Shown one piece after another: positions 13,366 to 18,764 of a stretch of DNA of 18,764 bases. The translations under genes were made by a program, and so were the position numbers. The stretch's first letter is position 1; each line of letters starts with the position of its first letter. The stretch covers positions 1-18,764 of the forward strand of contig JAUYGU010000046.1 of assembly GCA_030690405.1 (NCBI GenBank), in the 5' to 3' direction. The notes under the pieces are model-generated. The model ran no database searches, was not told the origin of the DNA, and saw nothing but the letters and a program-made list of their open reading frames with translations. This DNA comes from Dehalococcoidia bacterium (GTDB lineage Bacteria > Chloroflexota > Dehalococcoidia > SM23-28-2 > RBG-16-64-32).

Positions 13366-14924
13366 TGGCAGAAGAGGAGCGGCGCAGGAGGAGGCGAGGC
13401 CATCGGCGCGGGCGCGGCGCTGGCCATCCGTCCGTCCGGCCACCCGAGGAGGGCCCGGAAGAGGGTCAACCCTTCGTAACGGAGGAGAGTGAGGCGCCGG
13501 GTATCCTGCCGCGGCTGCCGAGGCTGCGCTTCGGCCGCCGCGGAGAGCGGGAGGAGGAGAGAGCGGAGCGCCACCGTCAGGATCGCGAGGAGCGGCAGCG
13601 GACCGGGGCGCCGGCGGACGTATCGCCGCTGGCGTTCTGGCGCCGTGGACGCGCGCGCACGTTCCGCGATCAGCCTGAGTTGCGCCGCCAGACGCTGGGA
13701 GGCGCCCTGCGCCGGATACGCGGCATGTATTTCCCACCCTGGGTACCGGTCGTTTTTATCATCCTCATAGTCTTCGGCATCCTCGGCCTGCTCTTCTATA
13801 CGAGAAGCACTACGGGCGCGCCCCGCATCAACCAGGACCACTGGCACGCTACCTACCAGGTGTTCATCTGCGGCAAGCGGCAGCGGAACTTCCCGATCTG
13901 GGAGGCCGGCGTCCATACCCACGCCGATGGCGTCATCCACATCCACCCCTTCACGTCGTCGGAGGAAGGCGCGGGCGCCCGTCTGATCAAGTGGTTTGAG
14001 TACGGCGGCGGCAAGCTTACCCAGACCGAGATGCAGATGCCCGGCACGCCCAAGGACCAGGTGTACAAGAACGGCGAGAAGAGTAAGGACGGCTGCGAGG
14101 GTGTGCTCCAGGTGTTCGTCAACGGCGAGAAGATGGAGAACTGGAGCCGCTACATCCCCCAGGACGGCGACCGCGTTCGTATCGTCTTCGGTCCCGAGGA
14201 GTCGGAGCCGACCCAACTGGACGACCGCACGGTCATCGACCCGAAGGACGCGGAGCGCGAGGTCGCCCTGGAGGTGACCGGCGGCGAGGCGGACGCCGCC
14301 TTCAAGCCGGCGTCGATTGAGCTGCGCCCGGGCGAGACCGTGAAGATCACGCTGAAGAACACCGGCTCCATCTCCCACACGGTGCGGGTCGCCGGGGCGG
14401 ACGGAAAGTACGACACGAGCGACGATTTCGTGAGCACTTCGGCGGACTCTGCTGACATCATCAAGCCGGGCGAGGAGGGTTTCCTGGTCGTGCGTCTCGA
14501 CGACGAGGGCGATTACGAGTTCCAGGACCCCACGTCGACGAACGCCCAGGGAACGATCACCGTCAAGGGCGAGCCGGTGACGGAGGAACCGACGCCGACG
14601 CCTTCGCCCAGCGCCCAGGAGCCCGTCGACGTGACGCTTGATGTCGTGGCGCGCGACAACGGCTTCGAGCCGGGTAAGCTCGAGGTCGCGGCCGGCAAGA
14701 AGTTCCGCATCAACATCAAGAACGAAGGCCAGTTCGTCCACAGCATGCGCATAGCCGGGCCGGACGGGCAGTACGACACGGAGGACGACCTGGCGTCCAA
14801 ACAGAGTGCGATTAAGGCCGGCGAGACGGGCGAGCTTGTAGGCCAGATCGACAAGCCAGGCACCTACACGTTCCGCTGCGACTTCCACCGCACGCAGGAG
14901 ACGGGAACGCTCACCGTTAAGTAG
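13365..14924 (+). CDS. Membrane-anchored His-rich domain protein with two cupredoxin-like domains
   Basis: A 519-residue protein starting at GTG, overlapping the stop of the RpiB-like gene. The order is: Arg/Glu-rich cytoplasmic region (1-120), one membrane helix (about 124-146, WVPVVFIILIVFGILGLLFY), then an outside region. Residues 158-276 are a His-rich domain I cannot name: DHWHATYQVFICG, then GVHTHADGVIHIHPF, EYGGG, and a C-terminal FVNGE...YIPQDGDRVRI part that looks ThiS/beta-grasp-like. Two cupredoxin-like domains follow (about 298-402 and 418-519), each with SH/VH..R.AG.DG.YDT.DD. The second keeps H459, C505 and H508 as copper ligands but lacks the usual Met. The first has only H338 and probably binds no copper. 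A Pro/Thr linker separates them. Likely role: extracytoplasmic metal binding or electron transfer; function unproven. Confidence 0.8.
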   Translation: MAEEERRRRRRGHRRGRGAGHPSVRPPEEGPEEGQPFVTEESEAPGILPRLPRLRFGRRGEREEERAERHRQDREERQRTGAPADVSPLAFWRRGRARTFRDQPELRRQTLGGALRRIRGMYFPPWVPVVFIILIVFGILGLLFYTRSTTGAPRINQDHWHATYQVFICGKRQRNFPIWEAGVHTHADGVIHIHPFTSSEEGAGARLIKWFEYGGGKLTQTEMQMPGTPKDQVYKNGEKSKDGCEGVLQVFVNGEKMENWSRYIPQDGDRVRIVFGPEESEPTQLDDRTVIDPKDAEREVALEVTGGEADAAFKPASIELRPGETVKITLKNTGSISHTVRVAGADGKYDTSDDFVSTSADSADIIKPGEEGFLVVRLDDEGDYEFQDPTSTNAQGTITVKGEPVTEEPTPTPSPSAQEPVDVTLDVVARDNGFEPGKLEVAAGKKFRINIKNEGQFVHSMRIAGPDGQYDTEDDLASKQSAIKAGETGELVGQIDKPGTYTFRCDFHRTQETGTLTVK

Positions 14925-14954
14925 CGGGCGCCCGCGGGCCCGCCGGGGCGGCAG

Positions 14955-15497
14955 ATGGCGGACGGATATTTCTTCGCTGGCGCGCGCTGGCTGCTCAGGC
15001 GGCTGCTGATCGCGCTGCTCGTCGCCCTTGCGGTTGCCGTCGTCACCCGCCAGTTTACGGACCTCGGTGACAGCGGCGGGGTGCAGCGCCCCGCGACGGC
15101 GGTCCTGGGGCCGTTCATCGGCCGCGACCACTGGCACGCCGCCTACCGGGTGTTCATCTGCGGCCAGCGCCAGCCGAACTTTCCGACCTGGGAGTCAGGC
15201 GTGCACACCCACGCCGACGGCATTATCCACATCCACCCGTTCATACCCTCGGAGGAAAAAGAGGGCGCGCGTCTGACCAAGTGGTTCGAGTACGGAGGCG
15301 GGCTACTCACGCTCTCGGAGATGAAGATGCCCGGCACGGACCAGGTCTATCGCAACGGGGACAGGTGTCCCGACGGCGGCGAGGGCGTGCTCCAGGTGTT
15401 CGTGAATGGAGAACGGCTGGACGACTGGAGCGACTACATCCCCCAGGACGGCGACCGCATCTCGATCGAGTTCGGGGTGCGCCGGGTTACGTATTGA
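14955..15497 (+). CDS. Membrane-anchored protein with the same His-rich domain
   Basis: A 180-residue protein: a basic N-terminus, one membrane helix (about 10-31, ARWLLRRLLIALLVALAVAVV), then residues 58-174 nearly repeating the His-rich domain of the previous gene (DHWHAAYRVFICG, GVHTHADGIIHIHPF, KWFEYGGG, VFVNGE, YIPQDGDRISIEFG). By hand alignment 87 of 117 aligned positions are identical. It lacks the long charged head and the cupredoxins. Both copies have exactly two Cys in the domain: the FICG Cys is shared, but the second sits in a different place. The gap of 30 nt after the previous stop contains the palindrome GCGGGCGCCCGC; GGGGCGG may serve as ribosome site. Its stop codon overlaps the -35 of the next gene. 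Function unknown. Confidence 0.8.
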   Translation: MADGYFFAGARWLLRRLLIALLVALAVAVVTRQFTDLGDSGGVQRPATAVLGPFIGRDHWHAAYRVFICGQRQPNFPTWESGVHTHADGIIHIHPFIPSEEKEGARLTKWFEYGGGLLTLSEMKMPGTDQVYRNGDRCPDGGEGVLQVFVNGERLDDWSDYIPQDGDRISIEFGVRRVTY

Positions 15498-15521
15498 CAG
15501 GCACCCGGCGGGCCGTATACT
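15494..15521 (+). promoter_or_regulatory. Sigma-70 promoter of the cytidylate-kinase-like gene
   Basis: TTGACA (15494-15499), 16-nt spacer, TATACT (15516-15521). The -35 overlaps the stop codon of the preceding gene. The leader is about 50 nt and ends with GAGGAGGAG before the ATG. Confidence 0.8.
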
Positions 15522-15578
15522 GGTGGCGCCTCTATGGGCCCGCGGCTATGTGGTAGTTGAGGGGGTAGAGGAGGAGAT

Positions 15579-16286
15579 ATGCCCGTAGTGACCATGTCCG
15601 GGACGATCGCCAGCGGCGCCCGCGAGATCGGGTGGGCCGCCGCCGCGTCCCTCGGGATCGACTACGTCGACCAGCAGCTGCTGGTCGACGCGGCGCGCCG
15701 CCTGGGCGTCCCGGTTGACGTCATGGCCGGGCGCGACGAGCGATGCACCAGCTTCCGCGAGCGGCTTGCGGCTATCCTGCGTAGCTTCCTGGAGCGCTCC
15801 GCGGCCGGCGGTGACCCGCTCACCGGCGCCGGCGGTCTGGAGGTCATCCTCGGCCGCACTTACGCTGACCTTGCCAGGGAGCGCGAGGAGCCGGAGATCA
15901 GCGACGCCCTCTACATGAAGACGATGACCGCGATCATCAGGGAACTGGGGGACCGCGGGAACATCGTGGTGTTGGGCCGGGGCAGCCAGATGATCCTGCG
16001 CGACCTGCCCGGCGCGCTCCACGTGCTGACCCTCGCCCCGCCGGAACTGCGGATTGAGTGGCTCGCCACGCGCGAGGGGATATCGATCGAGGAGGCGACG
16101 CGCCGCGTCCACGAGGGGGACCGCGCCCGCGCCGAGTTCCACCGCAAGTTCTGGAAGATCGATGTGAACGACCCTGCGCTGTACGACATGACGCTTGGGA
16201 CGTCGCGGCTGCCGTTCGAAGTTGGGGCGGAGCTGGTGGTGGCGGCGGCACGCGCGAAGGCGGAGACCGCCCAGGGCCTGAAGTAG
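15579..16286 (+). CDS. Cytidylate kinase-like family protein
   Basis: A 235-residue P-loop kinase-like protein. VVTMSGTIASGAREIGWAAA followed by LGIDYVDQQLL corresponds to the family start TISRxxGSGGREIG...LGxxxYDxxLL. NIVVLGRGSQMILRDLPGALHV and REGISIEEATRRVHEGDRAR..FHRKFW are further conserved parts. The P-loop glycines GSGG are ASGA here, so nucleotide binding may be weakened. Relatives are annotated as cytidylate kinase-like, but their substrates are mostly unproven, and a true Cmk is usually a separate gene. GAGGAGGAG gives a strong ribosome site. The TAG stop is the first part of a palindromic repeat. Confidence 0.78.
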   Translation: MPVVTMSGTIASGAREIGWAAAASLGIDYVDQQLLVDAARRLGVPVDVMAGRDERCTSFRERLAAILRSFLERSAAGGDPLTGAGGLEVILGRTYADLAREREEPEISDALYMKTMTAIIRELGDRGNIVVLGRGSQMILRDLPGALHVLTLAPPELRIEWLATREGISIEEATRRVHEGDRARAEFHRKFWKIDVNDPALYDMTLGTSRLPFEVGAELVVAAARAKAETAQGLK

Positions 16287-16306
16287 GGGCGACCTTCAGG
16301 TCGCCC
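16284..16306 (+). repeat. CTTCAG-centred palindrome forming the end of a gene
   Basis: GGGCGACCT-TC-AGGTCGCCC (16287-16306, with 9-bp arms) preceded by TAG. Copies at 8693 and 16838 start TGTAG, so the TAG stop codon here is part of the repeat. Confidence 0.8.
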
Positions 16307-16390
16307 GCAGTCACCCCAGCCCGCGCGGCTCGGCCCGCCCGGCCCGCCCCATGAACTCCGTGTAGGCTTGACCCCACCCCGCTTTCGGAC

Positions 16391-16416
16391 GTAGGCGGGT
16401 AGCTTTAGCTGCCCGC
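16391..16416 (+). repeat. Variant palindrome with CTTTAG centre
   Basis: GCGGGTAGCT-TT-AGCTGCCCGC, 10-bp arms with one T/G (wobble) pair, preceded by GTAG. It lies 7 nt past the stop of the minus-strand gene at 16423 and may act as its terminator. Confidence 0.6.
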
Positions 16417-16422
16417 AGGCGG

Positions 16423-16719
16423 CTACGCCTTCGTAGAAGCGAGCACGCCCCGCAGGTGCTCCTCCGCGCGGTCCAGGCGGGCCTGCATCCCCCAGGGGTC
16501 GCCGGGCGCCAGGGGCAGCCCCCAGCCGCGGGCCTCGGCCCCTTCGCCCACTACCTCCAGGAAGCCCTTCGCCTGCGTTGACTCCTCGCCGAAGAGGGTG
16601 ATGAGCAGGTGATGGGTGGCGTCCACCCACTGGCCGTAGTCGTATGAGACGGGGCCGCGGCCGCGCAGCCATGGCAGCATCTCTAGGCGGCTCTGGATCT
16701 TCTCCTTAGGGGAGGCCAT
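16423..16719 (-). CDS. Hypothetical protein, 98 residues
   Basis: I do not recognise this protein. It is soluble, with no signal or membrane segment, and rich in Trp (positions near 17, 31, 66, 75) and Leu. Residues 20-60 (GRGPVSYDYGQWVDATHHLL) and a C-terminal helix (MQARLDRAEEHLRGVLAS) look like a folded domain, and GC and codon use fit the genome. The ATG has only a weak ribosome site. It is flanked on both sides by palindromic repeats. It could be a small conserved protein of this lineage. Confidence 0.55.
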   Translation of the reverse strand: MASPKEKIQSRLEMLPWLRGRGPVSYDYGQWVDATHHLLITLFGEESTQAKGFLEVVGEGAEARGWGLPLAPGDPWGMQARLDRAEEHLRGVLASTKA

Positions 16720-16779
16720 CGCGCTGCCAGACTAGCGTAGCGCCGGGCCGAAGCGCAAGCGCGAGCGGCTGGGACAGTC

Positions 16780-16912
16780 GTAGCTGCAGGGCTTCAGCCC
16801 TGCCTGCGGCGGCAGGAGCAAGTCCAACCGCGAAGCTGTAGGGGCGACCTTCAGGTCGCCCGCGGGGATGGGCGGACCACCCCACCCGTCGACAGGCTGA
16901 AGCCTGTCCCAC
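16780..16912. repeat. Cluster of three CTTCAG-centred palindromes
   Basis: GCAGGGCT-TC-AGCCCTGC (16786-16803), GGGCGACCT-TC-AGGTCGCCC (16842-16861) and, inverted, GACAGGCT-GA-AGCCTGTC (16891-16908). The last two face each other. They fill most of the 214-bp gap between two minus-strand genes; nothing else is visible there. Confidence 0.8.
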
Positions 16913-16933
16913 CGCAGCGGGCGCGCCCTCCGC

Positions 16934-18160
16934 CTAGAAGAAGTCCGCAGGATGGGGCGGATAGTCCACGGACAGGATGCGGTCCGCCGTGGCAGCCACA
17001 CCGGGGTCGCTCGTCTGGGCCAGGCCGGAGCGCACAGCCTCCGTGGGACGGAGGTAGCCGTTGTACATGGCGGCGAAGGCGGCGGCGTCCGTGGACAGGC
17101 CGGCGCTGCCGTCGGCTCTGGCGGCCGAAAGGCGGCCGCTGGAGCACTCGATGCGCCAGGCGCCCTGGTTCCAGGGCGCCGCCGCGTCCGCGAGGTGGAC
17201 CGTGAACGCGCCATCGGGCGCGCCTGCGGCCGCCGGCCGCGCGGCGATCGCCTGCTCCACGTCCACGACGCGCAGCATGAAGCCGTGCCAGTGCTCCATC
17301 TTGATCCGCCAGGGCTCGTCCACCGCCAACGGGAGGGGCTCATCGATGCGTCCCCAGAGGACGACCTCGCCGGCCAGGTCGTGGCTGAGGAGATAGCGCA
17401 GCAGCCCCTTGTAGGCGCTGCCGTCGAGAGCGATAAGCTCCTCGGCGACGAGCTTGGTGACATCCGGTCCGTCCGGGCGCTGGTCCCGCTCGCTGTGGTA
17501 GACGACGTAGCCGCATGGCTCGCCCCCATCGTCGGTCCAGACGGCGACGTCGTTTGGGCGGCGCTTATCGTCGTATATGCGGCGAAAGACCGTCTCCTTC
17601 CACCAGAGCTCGTCGCGGTCAAGGTAACCGTTGCGGGGAGCGGCGAACCGGCTGTACACAGCGGCGATAACCGGCCACTGCTCCTCGCTGATGCGGCGCG
17701 AGCTGCCCGCCGCCGGTGTCGCGTCCGCCGGCGCGATCTCCTTCGGGTTGAAGCGGTAGAAGTAGGCCGCGGAGGCGACCATCCAGCCGTAGCGCCGGTA
17801 CAGAGAAGGGTGCGGCGTCCACAGCGACGATAGCGGCTGCCCCTGCTCCCGCATGACGCCCAGGGCGTGCCGCAGCAGCCGGCCCACGTAGCCCTTGCGG
17901 CGCTGCTCCGGCAGACAGGCCACGTGGGAGACGCCGCTGAGGGGGATGGAGGCGCCGTGGAGGAACATCCGCATGGGGAAGAGCCGGAGGCAGGCCGCCA
18001 TCTCCCCGTCCTCATACAGGGCGTAGTCCTGCCCCAGCGCTTCTATGTGCTTCATCTGCTCGCGCGCCTCCGGGGCGCGGTCGCTGGAGAAGGCGTAGGA
18101 GACGAGGAAGTGGAAGCGGTCGAGCTCGTCGCTGGTGACGGAGCGGATCTCTAGGGACAC
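16934..18160 (-). CDS. Eis-like GNAT family N-acetyltransferase
   Basis: A 408-residue protein with the layout of mycobacterial Eis (about 402 residues): two GNAT-type lobes and a C-terminal SCP2-like domain. The acetyl-CoA loop is VACLPEQRRKGYVGRLL (80-96). YRRYGW (121-126) matches the Eis segment with the general-acid Tyr. The protein ends in ADFF; in Eis the C-terminal Phe carboxylate is thought to act as base, so the ending fits. Eis enzymes acetylate amines, including aminoglycosides and lysines; the natural substrate here is unknown. I chose GTG 18160 because it matches the family start (SLEIRSVTSDELDRF) and lies 9 nt after a perfect TATAAT. The longer frame upstream is unlike the family. 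Confidence 0.88.
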   Translation of the reverse strand: MSLEIRSVTSDELDRFHFLVSYAFSSDRAPEAREQMKHIEALGQDYALYEDGEMAACLRLFPMRMFLHGASIPLSGVSHVACLPEQRRKGYVGRLLRHALGVMREQGQPLSSLWTPHPSLYRRYGWMVASAAYFYRFNPKEIAPADATPAAGSSRRISEEQWPVIAAVYSRFAAPRNGYLDRDELWWKETVFRRIYDDKRRPNDVAVWTDDGGEPCGYVVYHSERDQRPDGPDVTKLVAEELIALDGSAYKGLLRYLLSHDLAGEVVLWGRIDEPLPLAVDEPWRIKMEHWHGFMLRVVDVEQAIAARPAAAGAPDGAFTVHLADAAAPWNQGAWRIECSSGRLSAARADGSAGLSTDAAAFAAMYNGYLRPTEAVRSGLAQTSDPGVAATADRILSVDYPPHPADFF

Positions 18161-18169
18161 AGCGGGTCG

Positions 18170-18175
18170 ATTATA
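18170..18175 (-). promoter_or_regulatory. -10 box of the Eis-like gene
   Basis: TATAAT on the minus strand, 9 nt before the GTG at 18160. This implies a leaderless mRNA. No convincing -35. Confidence 0.6.
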
Positions 18176-18245
18176 GCGGCTGCGGGAGGCGGGCGACAGG
18201 GAGCCGCGAGCGAAGCTGGAAGCGAAAAGCCGGAAAGGGACCGGT

Positions 18246-18274
18246 TTGACCGGCAATAGGGCCGCCGCTATCAT
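18246..18274 (+). promoter_or_regulatory. Sigma-70 promoter of the membrane Fe-S oxidoreductase gene
   Basis: TTGACC (18246-18251), 17-nt spacer, TATCAT (18269-18274). The predicted start near 18281 leaves a leader of about 40 nt. Confidence 0.75.
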
Positions 18275-18276
18275 AT

Positions 18277-18299
18277 GCTCGCTGGTTCGGGAAGCGAGC
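18277..18299 (+). promoter_or_regulatory. Inverted repeat at the transcript 5' end
   Basis: GCTCGCT (18277-18283) and AGCGAGC (18293-18299) with a 9-nt loop, directly after the -10 box. It could be a repressor operator or a 5' stabilising stem-loop. Confidence 0.45.
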
Positions 18300-18321
18300 C
18301 CTATCTAGACCGAGGGGGAAT

Positions 18322-18764
18322 ATGGCGCCATCTACGGAGTTCCCCGGCAACCTCTTCTACGCGATCACCTTCTTCGGTTTCCTGGCGTTCTTCGTCTATT
18401 CGGTCGGCGTCCGGTTCCGCTGGTTCCTGCAGGGCCAGTGGGTGAACCGCTTCACGCGGCCTGTTGAGCGGGCCATCGGCCTCATCCCCTGGCTGTTGGG
18501 CAACGCGCGCGTGGCCCGGCCCCGCTACTGGTACTCCGGCCTCCTCCACACGCTTATCTGGTGGGGCTTCGTAGTCCTCCAGGTGCGTACCCTGAACTTC
18601 CTCTTAAACGGCGTCGACGACAGCGTCAGCCTGGAAGAGATCTTCGGCCCCGTCTACGACGGCCTGCGGCCGCTGATGGACGCCTTCAACATCCTGGTCA
18701 TCGTGGGAACGCTGATGGCCGCGTGGCAGCGCTTCGTCTGGCGGCCGCAGCGCCTGACCCTCAA
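18322..18764 (+). CDS. Membrane (Fe-S)-binding oxidoreductase, N-terminal part (3' end outside window)
   Basis: An open frame of 147 codons from ATG 18322 to the window edge. GAGGGGG lies 5 nt upstream. It has a membrane segment at about 11-30 (LFYAITFFGFLAFFVYSVGV), a basic loop, a second around 74-95 (LLHTLIWWGFVVLQVRTLNF) and a third at about 121-140 (FNILVIVGTLMAAW). This matches the NarI-like membrane part that begins the heterodisulfide-reductase-related Fe-S oxidoreductases found beside ETF and acyl-CoA dehydrogenase genes (ETF:menaquinone oxidoreductase type). The Cys-rich Fe-S and CCG domains would lie beyond the window, so the assignment rests on the N-terminus alone. In that role it would take electrons from ETF reduced by acyl-CoA dehydrogenases such as the one at 3135. 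Confidence 0.72.
   Translation, partial: MAPSTEFPGNLFYAITFFGFLAFFVYSVGVRFRWFLQGQWVNRFTRPVERAIGLIPWLLGNARVARPRYWYSGLLHTLIWWGFVVLQVRTLNFLLNGVDDSVSLEEIFGPVYDGLRPLMDAFNILVIVGTLMAAWQRFVWRPQRLTL

Noticed and set aside
13362..15137. A 591-residue minus-strand open frame opposite the His-rich membrane proteins
   Set aside because: Same GC-phase artefact; composition is unlike a folded protein and the plus-strand frames carry clear domains.
16780..16912. CRISPR-like array from the repeated palindromes
   Set aside because: The repeats are not identical, face in different directions and have no regular spacers or cas genes.
18161..18274. N-terminal extension of the Eis-like protein
   Set aside because: The extra 38 residues are unlike the family and cover both the TATAAT box of this gene and the promoter of the divergent gene.

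Overview
The window is about 18.8 kb of GC-rich bacterial chromosome, densely packed with genes. It most resembles a Chloroflexota (Dehalococcoidia-like) genome. This taxonomic guess is an inference from several things together: high GC, the dnaJ-hspR-clpC heat-shock cluster, an Eis-type acetyltransferase, a GH15 glucoamylase/trehalase-like protein, a membrane Fe-S oxidoreductase of the ETF:menaquinone type, many -10 boxes directly against start codons, and abundant short extragenic palindromes. An actinobacterial relative is not excluded. I see no rRNA, tRNA, CRISPR array, transposase or prophage.

Layout. 1-2.5 kb: the 3' part of a phytoene-desaturase-like FAD oxidoreductase, a lower-GC patch carrying a GIY-YIG nuclease-like gene (minus strand), and an SDR oxidoreductase (minus). 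2.5-5 kb: divergent from the SDR, a HIT protein, an acyl-CoA dehydrogenase and a SAM methyltransferase lie in one direction and may form an operon. 5.1-7 kb: a complete GH15-family protein followed by a clear intrinsic terminator. 7.1-11.3 kb: a heat-shock cluster, with a DnaJ homologue behind a good sigma-70 promoter, a translationally coupled HspR/MerR regulator, a repeat-filled gap and a ClpC-type AAA+ unfoldase. 11.3-12.7 kb: a small lipoprotein converging with a helical phasin-like gene (the two stops overlap), then a small DUF4177-like protein. 12.8-15.5 kb: an RpiB/LacAB-family protein coupled to a membrane-anchored, His-rich, cupredoxin-bearing protein, followed by a second smaller membrane protein that repeats the same His-rich domain. 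15.5-18.8 kb: a cytidylate-kinase-like protein with a strong promoter, a small unknown gene, clusters of palindromic repeats, an Eis-like acetyltransferase (minus) and the start of a membrane Fe-S oxidoreductase that runs off the window.

The most interesting points are: (1) the tandem pair of secreted or membrane-anchored His-rich domains, about 74% identical by hand alignment, one fused to two cupredoxin-like domains, for which I know no described function; (2) a family of short palindromes whose arms differ but always pair and whose centre is nearly always CT-TC-AG, sometimes in REPIN-like divergent doublets, once forming the stop codon of a gene; (3) a second repeat family that appears to have become the C-terminal tail of a small protein; (4) a set of promoters that predict leaderless mRNAs. 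All functional assignments come from reading motifs by eye; no database search was run.
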